NCBI RefSeq assembly: GCF_042660285.1 | Contig: NZ_JBHSTP010000001.1 | Coordinates: forward strand, 682,001-746,000 | Length of the DNA: 64,000 nt | DNA from: Luethyella okanaganae | GTDB taxonomy: Bacteria > Actinomycetota > Actinomycetes > Actinomycetales > Microbacteriaceae | Direction: 5' to 3' | Shown here: piece after piece, positions 33,009-41,795 of the stretch | Layout: every line of letters begins with the position of its first letter | How positions within the stretch are numbered: the stretch's first letter is position 1 | Made by a program: the position numbers and the translations under genes | The notes under the pieces: model-generated | What the model was told of the DNA's origin: nothing | The model's input: the letters and a program-made list of their open reading frames with translations, nothing else | Databases searched by the model: none

Positions 33009-34079
33009 ATGAGAACAGTAGCTGTCACCAAGATCGGGAGCCTTCGCGATCCCGACGAGCAGACCCGTGGTCGCATCGGCCTTGTCGACTTTCCGGAGCC
33101 GACACTCGGAGCCGAGGACGTCCGGATCCGGGTTGCCTACTCCGCGATCTGCGGCTCGGACCCGCACCTGGCCGAAGGATTCTTCGGCACAGAGGTTCCG
33201 ATCGGGCTCGGTCATGAGCTCTCGGGTGTCGTCGAGGCGCTCGGCGAGAATGCGTATCGCAACGGCTTGCGGATCGGCGATCGCGTCGCGGGCAACTTCC
33301 TGCGATTCTGTGGCACGTGCACGCCCTGCCGGACCGGGAAGCAGCAGTTTTGTGAGCACATCCAGGACTACAACCGTCCCGGCATGGCCGAGACGGTCAC
33401 CTGGCACGAGTCTCAGGTCTATAAGCTGCCCGACGGTGTGTCCTTGCTGAAGGGCTGCCTGCTCGAGCCGACGTCCGTCGCCGTGCGGATCGCCGACAAG
33501 ACCGCCATCAAGGTCGGTGACCGGGTGGTCGTCTGCGGGGGCGGTCCGATCGGCCAGTTGGCTCTGCAAGTGCTGAAGATGAACGGCGCGACCTCGCTCA
33601 CCCTCATCGAGCCGATCGCGGAACGCCGCGAGATGGCGCTTCGGCACGGTGCCGATGCCGTGATCGATCCGATCGCAGAGGACCAGTACCGGCGCGCGGA
33701 TGAGATCACCGACGGCGCAGGGTTCGATGTCGTGATCGACGCCTCCGGATCGACCCGCGCCGTGCGCGGCCTGCTCGACATCGCCGCCAAGGGAGCGACC
33801 GTCGTCTACGGGGCGATGTACCCGCATGACTTCGAGATGCCCCTCAACCTCTCGGACTACCTCTACCTCAAGGAGCTCACGCTCACCGGGGTCTTCGTCT
33901 CGCCGTACGCGTTCCCGCGTGCGTTGCAGATCCTGCCCCACCTCGACGTCGACGAGCTCACCCTGTCGGTGTTCGAGCTGGAGGATGCCGCAGAGGCCTT
34001 CGCCATGCATGTCAGCGGCGCATACCCCAAGGTCGTCATCCGCTGCAACAACCTCGACGATGCTGCGGTGCGGTCATGA
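33009..34079 (+). CDS. zinc-dependent medium-chain alcohol/polyol dehydrogenase
   Basis: 356 residues from ATG 33009 (GGAGAG upstream; a longer frame starts at 32988). Catalytic zinc ligands appear in AICGSDPH and IGLGHELSG, the structural zinc cluster in CGTCTPCRTGKQQFC, and the NAD-binding fold in VVCGGGPIGQLALQV. The family includes sorbitol, L-idonate and threonine dehydrogenases. In this operon it probably oxidises a polyol or sugar acid before the transketolase step. The end overlaps the ABC ATPase start. Confidence 0.88.
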   Translation: MRTVAVTKIGSLRDPDEQTRGRIGLVDFPEPTLGAEDVRIRVAYSAICGSDPHLAEGFFGTEVPIGLGHELSGVVEALGENAYRNGLRIGDRVAGNFLRFCGTCTPCRTGKQQFCEHIQDYNRPGMAETVTWHESQVYKLPDGVSLLKGCLLEPTSVAVRIADKTAIKVGDRVVVCGGGPIGQLALQVLKMNGATSLTLIEPIAERREMALRHGADAVIDPIAEDQYRRADEITDGAGFDVVIDASGSTRAVRGLLDIAAKGATVVYGAMYPHDFEMPLNLSDYLYLKELTLTGVFVSPYAFPRALQILPHLDVDELTLSVFELEDAAEAFAMHVSGAYPKVVIRCNNLDDAAVRS

Positions 34080-35602
34080 CGCTCACGCGGGAGGAGCCGC
34101 GCGTGCAGGACCTCACTCCGGCGCTCGAGGCGGTCGACATCGTCAAGCGCTTCGACGGCGTGCACGCCCTCAGCGGCGCGCGGCTCTCGGTGCGACCGGG
34201 CGAGATCCACGCGCTGCTCGGCGAGAATGGTGCCGGCAAGTCGACGCTGATCAAGATCGTCACCGGGATCTACTCTCCGGACGGCGGCCAGATCCTCCGC
34301 GGTGGCGAGCTGGTCGAGTTCGCCAATGTGCGCGTCGCGCACCGGGCGGGCATCGTCGCGCTCTACCAGGAGCTGTCGATCGTGCCGACGATCAGCGTCG
34401 CGGAGAACATCCTCCTCGGTGAGCAGCTGCCGAGCCGTGCCGGCATCGTGGACCAGGCGTCCCTGCGCCGACGCGCCAGGCAGCAGCTCGACCGCCTCAA
34501 CCAGAAGATCCCGTTGCGCCGACTCGCCGGCTCCCTCTCGCCGGTGCAGCAGACGATGGTCGCGCTCGCGCGGGCGCTCGCCACCGACGCGCGGGTGCTG
34601 ATCCTGGACGAGCCGACGGCCTCGTTGACCGACCACGAGATTCGCGACCTCTTCGCGGTGCTGAGGTCGCTCCGAGACGAGGGAGTCGCGATCGTCTACG
34701 TCTCGCATCGGCTCGAGGAGGTCTTCGAGCTGTGCGACCGCCTCACCATCATGCGCAACGGGGAGACGATCGTCACGAAGGACGTCGCAGACTCCACCAT
34801 CGACGAGGTCATCTCCACGATGGTGGGCCGCTCGGCCGGTGACCTGTATCCGGAGCGTGGAACGGCGACGACCACGGTCGCGATCACGGTCACGAATCTC
34901 CAGGGTCGCCGAGTGAAGAACATCTCCTTCACCGCCCACGCCGGTGAGGTCCTCGGCATCGGGGGTCTCGCGGGTTCGGGACGCAGCGAGCTGCTCCGCA
35001 TCCTCTCCGGCTCGCAGAAGCACAGATCCGGCGAGATCGTCGTGGGCGGAGCCACACTCCCGAGCTCCCCGGGGGTCGGCCGCGCGCTCGACGCGGGTAT
35101 CGCGCTCGTCCCCGAGGAACGCCGGAGCCAGGGTGTGATCCTCCGCGCGTCGATCCAGGACAACATCGCCCTGGCGAACATCCCGGAGGTGAGCGCCCTC
35201 GGCTGGGTGCGGGGCGCACAGATCGTCGAAATGGCCAAGCGCGGGATGACGGATCTGCAGATCAAGGCCCGTGGTCCGCGTCAGCACGTCGGCGAGCTCT
35301 CGGGCGGCAACCAGCAGAAGGTCGTTTTGGCCAAGATGCTGGCGCGCAAGCCCAAGGTCCTGCTCATGGATGAGCCGACCCGCGGTATCGATGTCGGCAC
35401 GAAGGCGGAGATCTACCGCCTGATCCGTCAGCTCGCCGCCGAGGGAACGGCGGTGATCGCCGTCAGCTCCGAGCTTCCGGAACTGATCGGCATGAGCGAC
35501 CGGATCCTCATTATGCACGAGGGCGAGGTCTCGGGCGAGGTCGCTGCAGAGGGCGCCGACGACGAGCTCCTCCTCTCCTACTGCTATGGAAAGACAGATT
35601 GA
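34076..35602 (+). CDS. sugar ABC importer ATPase (RbsA/XylG type)
   Basis: 508 residues with two fused ATPase domains. The first: GENGAGKST, signature region LSPVQQTMVALARAL, LILDEPTASL. The second: degenerate Walker A GLAGSGRSE, then LSGGNQQKVVLAKML and LLMDEPTRGIDVG. This is the usual arrangement in ribose/xylose-class importers. It energises the permease at 35604 and works with the binding protein at 36661. The start overlaps the dehydrogenase stop (ATGA). Confidence 0.93.
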   Translation: MTLTREEPRVQDLTPALEAVDIVKRFDGVHALSGARLSVRPGEIHALLGENGAGKSTLIKIVTGIYSPDGGQILRGGELVEFANVRVAHRAGIVALYQELSIVPTISVAENILLGEQLPSRAGIVDQASLRRRARQQLDRLNQKIPLRRLAGSLSPVQQTMVALARALATDARVLILDEPTASLTDHEIRDLFAVLRSLRDEGVAIVYVSHRLEEVFELCDRLTIMRNGETIVTKDVADSTIDEVISTMVGRSAGDLYPERGTATTTVAITVTNLQGRRVKNISFTAHAGEVLGIGGLAGSGRSELLRILSGSQKHRSGEIVVGGATLPSSPGVGRALDAGIALVPEERRSQGVILRASIQDNIALANIPEVSALGWVRGAQIVEMAKRGMTDLQIKARGPRQHVGELSGGNQQKVVLAKMLARKPKVLLMDEPTRGIDVGTKAEIYRLIRQLAAEGTAVIAVSSELPELIGMSDRILIMHEGEVSGEVAAEGADDELLLSYCYGKTD

Positions 35603-35603
35603 A

Positions 35604-36572
35604 ATGACCAGAACCTTCACCGTCGCAGCCCCGGCCAGGTCGGTCGGGAGACTGCTCCTGCACGGCGGCACCGTCGTCGCCCTCGTCGCTCTCATCGTCT
35701 TCTTCTTCGCGATGCGCCCTGACGTGTTCCTCACCTTCGTGAATGTAAAGAACATCCTGTTCCAGGTCTCCATTCTGGCGATTATCGCCGGTGCCCAGAC
35801 GGTCGTCATGGTGGTCGGCGACTTCGATCTGTCGGTCGGCGCGACCTCGAGCCTCGCCGGAGCCGTCGCCGCGTCACTGATGCTGACCGGGGTGCCGATC
35901 GTCCCAGCGATCCTCGTCGCCCTAGGGGTCGGGCTGCTCGTCGGGCTCGTCAACGGCCTTCTCATCGCGTACGTGAATCTGTCGGCGTTCGTGGCGACCT
36001 TGGCGACGATGACGTCCGTGATCGGCGTCGCCTACCTCGTGACTGCGGGGACGACGCTCTTCGACCTCCCGGCCGAATTCAACAACCTCGGCCAGGGGAG
36101 GCTGTTCAACATTCCGCTGCCCGTATATATCGCGATCGTCATCTCGATCATCCTGTGGGCGGCCCTGCGGTTCACCACGGTCGGCCGCCAGTGGCACGCG
36201 ATCGGCGGGAGTGTGGAGGTGTCCCGGCTCTCTGGGGTCAACGTCCGGCGCGCCCGACTGCTCGCCTTCACCATCGCGGGGCTGGTCTCGGCGATCGGCG
36301 GCATCCTGCTGGCCGCCCGGCTGGGCAGCGCGAGTGCGGTCCAGGGCGGCGACAACATGATGTTCTCGGTTGCCGCCGTGTTCCTCGGGATGACCGTCAT
36401 CAAGTCTGGCGTCGCCAATCTCGGCGGGACCATGGTTGGCGTCGCGATCATCGGCGTCATGAGCAACGGCCTGAACATCCTCGGCGTGAACGCCTATGTG
36501 CAGCAGGTCGTCACGGGCTTGATCATCATCGCGGCCGTGACCCTCTCGTCCCTGAAGACGCGGGAGAGGTAG
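35604..36572 (+). CDS. sugar ABC importer permease (RbsC type)
   Basis: 322 residues from ATG 35604, 1 bp after the ATPase stop (the in-frame ATG 35586 is less likely). About ten membrane helices, with GDFDLSVGATSSLAGAVAAS and ALRFTTVGRQWHAIGGS..ARLSGVNVRRARLLAF-type loops, which are typical of BPD_transp_2 ribose permeases. It likely forms a homodimer in the importer. Confidence 0.93.
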   Translation: MTRTFTVAAPARSVGRLLLHGGTVVALVALIVFFFAMRPDVFLTFVNVKNILFQVSILAIIAGAQTVVMVVGDFDLSVGATSSLAGAVAASLMLTGVPIVPAILVALGVGLLVGLVNGLLIAYVNLSAFVATLATMTSVIGVAYLVTAGTTLFDLPAEFNNLGQGRLFNIPLPVYIAIVISIILWAALRFTTVGRQWHAIGGSVEVSRLSGVNVRRARLLAFTIAGLVSAIGGILLAARLGSASAVQGGDNMMFSVAAVFLGMTVIKSGVANLGGTMVGVAIIGVMSNGLNILGVNAYVQQVVTGLIIIAAVTLSSLKTRER

Positions 36573-36660
36573 CAGCACCGCCTCAGTAAGCCACCGAGCG
36601 GACTCTCGTCCTGCGCGGCACCAAGAGAAACAAACGCAACAGCGACAAAGGAGTAGACAT

Positions 36661-37641
36661 ATGCGTACCAAGTTCACCGTCTTCGCGGCCATCGCCGTGA
36701 CGGCGGCACTGTCCCTGGCAGGCTGCTCGGGTTCCGGCGGAGGCGGCGATGCCGCCAAACCATTCAAGGTCATCGCCTTCACCTCCGGCAACCAGACCCC
36801 GGTCGGCGCCTGGTGGGTCAAGGCCGTCACGCAGAAGGCCGACGAGCTCGGCTGGGATCTGACAATGATCCAGGGTGACTTCGACTTCCAGAAGATGAAC
36901 CCGGCCGTCGAGAGCGCCATCGGCCAGGGTGCCGACGCCATCCTCGATGGCTACACCGACGTCGCGTCGATCGGTTCTATCGTCACAGCAGCCAAGGACG
37001 CGGACATCCCCATCTTCGCGATGGACAGTGCGACCAAGGAGAGCGACGCATTCGCCATCAACATCACGGCCAACCAGCAACAGATCGCCGACAGCACCGT
37101 CAACGCCCTCGACAAGGCGGTCGGCGGGCTCAAGGGCAAGAGCGTCATGGTGATCGGCCACGACCCGCACCCGGGCATTCGCGAGCGTGCCAGCCTGGCG
37201 GAGAAGGCGTTCACCGCCGCCGGCGCCACGATCGCCGGGGGTGACATCCAGAAGGTCAAGTCTCCTGCGACGGGTCGCACCGAGGCGCTCGCCCTCGTCG
37301 CCGACTATCTCACGGCTCACCCGAACGGGCTCGACGCGGTGTGGGTCGGCTGGGATGACGCGGCACTCGGTGCGGCGAAAGCCCTCACCGAGGCGGGTTC
37401 GAGCGCGAAGGTGACGGGCGTCGACGCGACGAGCGAGGCGATCGCCCAGATCGAAGCCGGCGGCAACTTTCTCGCGACGGTCGAGCAGCCGTGGCCCAGT
37501 ATCCTCGACTCCCTGGTCGGGCACATGACCGCCTTCCACAAGGACGGCACGCTACCGAAGACGAAGTTCGAGGCCGTCGATACGACTCTCGTCGATGCGT
37601 CGAATGCGGCGACCATCACCCCGTCGGACAAGTTGAAGTAA
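36661..37641 (+). CDS. sugar ABC importer substrate-binding lipoprotein
   Basis: 326 residues with a lipoprotein signal peptide and lipobox LAGC (Cys at about residue 21), a Gly/Ser linker, then a Peripla_BP_4 ribose-type domain (FKVIAFTSGNQTPVGAWWV, DAILDGYTDVASIGSIV, GLDAVWVGWDDAALGAAKAL). AAAGGAG precedes the start. It captures the sugar outside the cell for the permease/ATPase pair. Confidence 0.93.
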   Translation: MRTKFTVFAAIAVTAALSLAGCSGSGGGGDAAKPFKVIAFTSGNQTPVGAWWVKAVTQKADELGWDLTMIQGDFDFQKMNPAVESAIGQGADAILDGYTDVASIGSIVTAAKDADIPIFAMDSATKESDAFAINITANQQQIADSTVNALDKAVGGLKGKSVMVIGHDPHPGIRERASLAEKAFTAAGATIAGGDIQKVKSPATGRTEALALVADYLTAHPNGLDAVWVGWDDAALGAAKALTEAGSSAKVTGVDATSEAIAQIEAGGNFLATVEQPWPSILDSLVGHMTAFHKDGTLPKTKFEAVDTTLVDASNAATITPSDKLK

Positions 37642-37653
37642 TCGGGTCCGACA

Positions 37654-37687
37654 CCCGTGGGGCTGGGCGATCGCCCAGCCCCACGGG
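37654..37687. terminator. 34-bp perfect palindrome between binding protein and SDR genes
   Basis: Half-site CCCGTGGGGCTGGGCGA is followed by its exact complement. In RNA it forms a very stable hairpin without a U-tract. At this place (after the binding-protein gene) such hairpins usually terminate part of the transcription or protect the mRNA, so the binding protein is made in excess. Confidence 0.6.
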
Positions 37688-37729
37688 CTCATCTTCGCCC
37701 ATCACCGCACCTTTGGAGAGAGTAAGCAC

Positions 37730-38512
37730 ATGCGTTTGGAAGACAAAGTCGCCATCATCACCGGCGGAGCCAGTGGAATCGGCCGTGCAACGGTGCACAA
37801 GTTCGTGCGCGAGGGCGCACGAGTGCTGGTCGCCGACATCGACCTGAGACGGGCCGAGGATGTCGTCGCCGAGGTGACGGCGGCAGGCTTCGACGGCGCC
37901 GCCGCCGCTGCCCAGGTCGACGTCTCGAGCTTCGCGGACGTCGAGGCCGCCGTTGCGCGCGCCGTCGAAGTGTTCGGCAAGCTCGACGTCATGTTCAACA
38001 ACGCGGGCATAGCAGGTGGCAAGCCGTTGCTCGACCACGACCCCGAGGTCGACTATGCCCCGATGATCCGTATCGATCAGGACGGCGTCTACCATGGCAT
38101 CCTCGCCGCGGGGCGGCAGTTCCGCGATCAGGGCACCGGTGGTGTCATCATCAGCACCTCCTCGATCTACGGCGAGCAGGCGGCGGAGCTCGCCTTCTCG
38201 TACAGCGCCGCCAAGGCGGCCGTGATCTCGTTCACCCGCTCGGCTGCGTACGAGCTCGCCGAGTTCGGCGTGCGTGCGGTCGCGATCACTCCCGGCCGGG
38301 TGGGCACGCCGATCATCAACCAGTTCAGCGAGGAGCTGAGACGGACGTTCGCATCGGAGCAACTGCGCGGCGTCATGACCGAGCCCGAGGAGATCGCCGA
38401 TGTCGTGGCTTTCCTCGCCTCCGACGAGTCCAACGCGATCAATGGAACCGTCGTGCACGTCGACGACGGGTACTCCAGCTTCAAGCAGCGATTCGACCTG
38501 CCGACCTTCTGA
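37730..38512 (+). CDS. short-chain dehydrogenase/reductase (SDR)
   Basis: 260 residues. NAD(P) motif TGGASGIG (11-18), NNAG, catalytic Y158-x3-K162 (YSAAK) preceded by ISTSS. It oxidises or reduces a hydroxyl/keto group on the imported sugar or its derivative. It follows the strong hairpin at 37654, so its expression may be lower than that of the binding protein. GGAGAG precedes the ATG. Confidence 0.88.
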   Translation: MRLEDKVAIITGGASGIGRATVHKFVREGARVLVADIDLRRAEDVVAEVTAAGFDGAAAAAQVDVSSFADVEAAVARAVEVFGKLDVMFNNAGIAGGKPLLDHDPEVDYAPMIRIDQDGVYHGILAAGRQFRDQGTGGVIISTSSIYGEQAAELAFSYSAAKAAVISFTRSAAYELAEFGVRAVAITPGRVGTPIINQFSEELRRTFASEQLRGVMTEPEEIADVVAFLASDESNAINGTVVHVDDGYSSFKQRFDLPTF

Positions 38513-38522
38513 GGGGCGAACA

Positions 38523-39419
38523 ATGGACGCCGATCTGGATGTGGCCTGCCACCTGAATGTCCTCGCCCCTGGGGTGTCGTCCGCGCGGCTTCCTGCCGCA
38601 CTGGACACCATCGCCGCCGCGGGCTATCGACGAGTCGTGCTGCCGCCGCTGAATCCGGATGCCATCGATGCTGCGGCACTGCGTGAGCTGTTCAGGGTCC
38701 GTGGGCTGACTCCGATCACCATCGCAGGGCAGGCTCCGGACGCCGATGTCTCCTCGCCGAGCGGAGACGTGCGCGCAGCCGGGGCCGCCCTGCTCCGTCG
38801 TGCACTCGATCTCACCGTCGCGCTCGGCGCGGATCAGATGAACGGGGTGCCCTACGGCGTTTTCGGCCATCCTGCGGGCCTGACCGATGGCGCGGCGTTC
38901 GAGAGGTCGGCTGCTGAGGTAGGACGCGTTGCCGACGAGTCTCACGATCGCGGGGTTCTCATGACCTTCGAGGTGCTGAACCGCTACGAGACGTCCGTCG
39001 TGAACACCGCTGCGCAAGCGATGGAATACGTCTCCGCCAGCGGCTCCGAACACCTCTGGATCCACCTCGACACCTTTCACATGGCCGTAGAGGAGACCGA
39101 TGCCTCTGTAGCCATCCGCACCGCCTTGCCCAGGCTCGGCTACCTCGAGCTCGGCCAATCGGGGCGAGGGGCGCTTTCGGCGGGCGCGGTCGACATCGGG
39201 GGCATCGTGCGCCAGGCCCTGGACGACGGATACGGGGGGAGGTGGGGTGTCGAGGCCTTCTCGCGCTCGACCCTCGACGCCGCGGCTGCCGACATGCTGG
39301 CGATCTGGCGGCGCCCCTTCGACGACGGCGTAGCGCTCGCGGTGGACGCGGCGCGCACGATCGACACGGGCTGGGCGGCGAGCAACGTCGGTCGCCGTGT
39401 GGGAACGACCGATCAATGA
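38523..39419 (+). CDS. sugar phosphate isomerase/epimerase-like TIM-barrel protein
   Basis: 298 residues from ATG 38523. It has the xylose-isomerase-like/AP-endonuclease-2 fold: AALDTIAAAGYRRVVLPPL, LMTFEVLNRYETSVVNTA (metal-binding Glu), LWIHLDTFHMAVEE (Asp/His) and WGVEAFSRS (Glu). Resembles D-tagatose/psicose 3-epimerase or erythrulose/apiose isomerases. It is the last intact gene of the catabolic operon. The substrate cannot be fixed from sequence. Confidence 0.82.
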   Translation: MDADLDVACHLNVLAPGVSSARLPAALDTIAAAGYRRVVLPPLNPDAIDAAALRELFRVRGLTPITIAGQAPDADVSSPSGDVRAAGAALLRRALDLTVALGADQMNGVPYGVFGHPAGLTDGAAFERSAAEVGRVADESHDRGVLMTFEVLNRYETSVVNTAAQAMEYVSASGSEHLWIHLDTFHMAVEETDASVAIRTALPRLGYLELGQSGRGALSAGAVDIGGIVRQALDDGYGGRWGVEAFSRSTLDAAAADMLAIWRRPFDDGVALAVDAARTIDTGWAASNVGRRVGTTDQ

Positions 39420-39434
39420 ACAGAAGTCAGCAGC

Positions 39435-39563
39435 ATGAACACGATCATCGAAGCACGTGGAGCACTCATCGACGAGACGATGTTCGCGGTCAAGATCCCG
39501 GCGCGTACCCGCTCTGAATCCCTGCGAGACTGCGTGAATCGTCGAAAAGAGTGCTCTATATGA
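39435..39563 (+). pseudogene. short frame, probably the 5' end of a gene cut by a palindromic repeat
   Basis: 42 codons starting MNTIIEARGALIDETMFAVK. The first 30 or so look like a real protein start. From 39521 the codons come from the palindrome, and the stop TGA (39561-39563) is within it. This suggests the last gene of the sugar operon was truncated when the repeat arrived, but I do not recognise the parent protein. Confidence 0.4.
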
Positions 39564-39581
39564 CGATTCACGCAGTCTCGC
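39524..39581. repeat. dispersed palindromic repeat, copy 1
   Basis: Outer arms GCGAGACTGCGTGAATCGTC (39524-39543) and its exact complement (39562-39581), with an 18-bp centre. The same 20-bp arms occur at 47459-47516. The element contains the stop codon of the minus-strand methyltransferase (39568-39570) and of the plus-strand stub (39561-39563). A polypurine G-rich tract follows at 39582-39597. Confidence 0.9.
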
Positions 39582-40410
39582 GGGGGAGGGGAGGGGGCCG
39601 GTAGCCAGGGGGGCTGAACGTCGTCGGCCGGGTCCCGATGACGACGGTGGCCTCGTGCTCTTCGGAATCGGCGACACCGAGGAGAAGGCCGTTGCGGGCG
39701 AAGAACTCCCGGGCGAGCGGTGCCTGCTCCTCGCTCGTCTCGATCAGGAGGCTGCCGCCGGGCGCCAGCCACCGCGGCGCGGCGGCGACGATCCGACGAT
39801 GCACGTCCAGGCCGTCGGATCCACCGTCGAGCGCCATGCGCGCCTCGTGCAGGCGCGCCTCGGGGGGCATCGTCCCGATCATGTCGGTCGGAACATACGG
39901 GGCATTGGCGACGATCACGTCGATGCGACCCAGCAGTGTGGTCGGCAGCGGGTCGAACAGGTCGCCCTCGAATACTTGGCCGCCGACGGAGGTGAGGTTG
40001 CGCAGCGCGCACCTCACCGCGCCCGGATCACGGTCCACCGCGTACAACTCGGCACCGGGCAGCTTCTTCATCATGGCGACCCCAACGGCCCCTGAGCCGC
40101 AGCACAGGTCGAGCACGACAGGGTCGGTCGTGCGTGCGGCCGCGACCGCGCACTCGACGAGGAATTCGGTGCGGCGCCGCGGCACGAAGACGCCAGGATC
40201 GACGGCGATGCGCAGGCCGGCGAACTCTGCCCAGCCGAGGAGATGTTCGAGGGGGACACCCTCGACACGCCGGGCCACCAGTGCGTCGAGCTTGGACGGA
40301 GTCCCGGCTGACGCGGCGAGCAGCGCCGCCTCATCCTCCGCGAAGACGCAGCCTGCCGCGCGGAGACGGTCGACGACGGGCTGGAGCGAAGGAGTGCGGG
40401 GAACCGGCAT
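39568..40410 (-). CDS. PrmC/HemK-related glutamine-N5 methyltransferase, unknown substrate
   Basis: 280 residues. SAM motif VLDLCCGSGAVGVAMMK, acidic YAVDRDPGAV, and active-site NAPYVPTD where true PrmC has NPPY. This NAPY variant marks the putative PrmC-related group whose substrate is not established. N-terminal helical domain with GVPLEHLLGWAEFAGL as in PrmC. The last codons (RETA-stop) come from the palindromic repeat, so the native C-terminus may have been altered. Confidence 0.82.
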   Translation of the reverse strand: MPVPRTPSLQPVVDRLRAAGCVFAEDEAALLAASAGTPSKLDALVARRVEGVPLEHLLGWAEFAGLRIAVDPGVFVPRRRTEFLVECAVAAARTTDPVVLDLCCGSGAVGVAMMKKLPGAELYAVDRDPGAVRCALRNLTSVGGQVFEGDLFDPLPTTLLGRIDVIVANAPYVPTDMIGTMPPEARLHEARMALDGGSDGLDVHRRIVAAAPRWLAPGGSLLIETSEEQAPLAREFFARNGLLLGVADSEEHEATVVIGTRPTTFSPPGYRPPPLPRETA

Positions 40411-40578
40411 GAGCCATCAGCCTAGCCGGGCCCTGAGCTACTTGGCGGCTCCCGCGAGGCTTCCTGTGACCTCTCCGGCCGGGTCGTAGATCAGCAGGAG
40501 ACCCTGTGGTCGCCGCGCTCGTCATAGTGATCGCGGAGAGCCACCGGGCACGCTGAGGGCACCGCGGACGCGGGCGGT
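40411..40578. other. intergenic with a possible gene remnant
   Basis: On the minus strand a short frame LLLIYDPAGEVTGSLAGAAK ends near 40439 and looks protein-like, but upstream a stop interrupts it. It may be the tail of a lost gene. Confidence 0.25.
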
Positions 40579-41373
40579 TCAGCGCAAGGCGTCGAGCACG
40601 GCGTCGTGCAGCAAGCTGTTGCTCGCGAGAGCGTTGCCGTGCCACGGCCCCGGCTCGCCCGTCACCGAGGTGAAGCGCCCGCCGGCTTCTTCGACGATCG
40701 GCACGAGCGCCGCGAGATCGTAGGGCTTGACGTCGAACTCGCCGGCGACGTCGATGAGACCCTCGGCGAGCAGCATGTACGACCACATGTCTCCATAGGC
40801 GCGGTCGCGCCAGACGGCGCGGGTGAGGGCGATGAGCCGGTCGAGGTAGCCGGCCTCGTCCCATTGGGCGATGCTGTTGAAGCTGATCGAGGCGTCGGCG
40901 AGGTCGCTCACGGCCGAGACCTGCAGGCGGCGTGGTGCGAGACCGCCGTCCGCGAGCCATGCTCCGGCGCCGGAGGCTGCCCACCAGCGTCTGCCCATAG
41001 CCGGCGCGCTCACCACCCCGAGCACGGGAACGCCGTCGACGCCGAGCGCGATGAGGGTTGCCCACACGGGGACTCCCCTCAGAAAGTTCGCGGTGCCGTC
41101 GATCGGGTCGATGATCCACTGGCGGGTGTTCGTTCCCTCGATGCCGTACTCTTCGCCGTAGATGCCGTCGGCGGGACGTGCCGTGCCCAGGCGTTGGCGG
41201 ATGGTGCGCTCGACGGCCTGGTCGGCATCCGTCACATGCGTGCGGTCCGGCTTGGTCGAGACGAGCAGATCGCTCGCCCGGAAGCGGTCGAGGGAAATGG
41301 CGTCGGCGAGGTCGGCGAGGTCGAGGGCGAGCCCGAGATCGTCGGAGAGAGAAGGCTTGGCGATGTCGGTCAC
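40579..41373 (-). CDS. inositol-monophosphatase family phosphatase, probably histidinol-phosphatase
   Basis: 264 residues. Metal-binding motifs GEEYG, DPIDGTANF (with the following LRGVPVWATLIAL) and the C-terminal KPYDLAALVPIVEEAGG identify the lithium-sensitive phosphatase superfamily. Actinobacterial proteins of this length are frequently HisN, the last phosphatase of histidine synthesis. inositol or other sugar phosphates are alternatives. Single gene. Confidence 0.82.
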   Translation of the reverse strand: MTDIAKPSLSDDLGLALDLADLADAISLDRFRASDLLVSTKPDRTHVTDADQAVERTIRQRLGTARPADGIYGEEYGIEGTNTRQWIIDPIDGTANFLRGVPVWATLIALGVDGVPVLGVVSAPAMGRRWWAASGAGAWLADGGLAPRRLQVSAVSDLADASISFNSIAQWDEAGYLDRLIALTRAVWRDRAYGDMWSYMLLAEGLIDVAGEFDVKPYDLAALVPIVEEAGGRFTSVTGEPGPWHGNALASNSLLHDAVLDALR

Positions 41374-41487
41374 AGCTTCAGACTAGTTGTCGCGGGGGGA
41401 CGGAGGCGCACGACGTCGATTGGCCTTCCCCGTGTTCGTGATGCTAATGTTGACCCTCGGTTCGGCTCGTTCGCTCGGGCCGGAAAC

Positions 41488-41560
41488 GCACCTCTAGCTC
41501 AATCGGCAGAGCAACTGACTCTTAATCAGTGGGTTCAGGGTTCAAGTCCCTGGGGGTGCA
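41488..41560 (+). tRNA. tRNA-Lys (anticodon CUU)
   Basis: Acceptor GCACCTC pairs with GGGGTGC, D-arm GCTC-AATCGGCA-GAGC, anticodon stem ACTGA/TCAGT with loop CTCTTAA (CTT), T-arm with GGTTCAAGT. 73 nt; no encoded CCA. Confidence 0.95.
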
Positions 41561-41731
41561 CCGGCTAGGCCCGAGATCTAGGCGATCTCGGGCCTTACTC
41601 GTCTCCAAGAGGGTCACGGACGTCTGCGAATCCAGCATGTACCCAGTACATTGAAACAGTGTTTCGATGACTTCTGCGAAGTCGGCGACCGCCGTCTGCC
41701 GCTCAAGGCAAGCCCTGCGGCTTGATGCCAC

Positions 41732-41764
41732 AAAAAGCCCCACACCTCGCGAGAGGCGTGGGGC
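41732..41764 (-). terminator. rho-independent terminator
   Basis: On the minus strand a GC-rich hairpin (41737-41764, GCCCCACGCCTC pairing with GAGGTGTGGGGC) is followed by TTTTTG. It lies 32 bp beyond the stop of the DUF4242 gene and should end its transcript. Confidence 0.8.
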
Positions 41765-41795
41765 TTCTCTTCGTGCACTCGTCGAGTCTCGACGG

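Noticed and set aside
33863..35965. 700-codon open frame on the minus strand, antisense to the sugar ABC genes
   Set aside because: It mirrors well-recognised dehydrogenase, ATPase and permease genes on the plus strand. Long antisense frames are expected at high GC and it shows no family motif.
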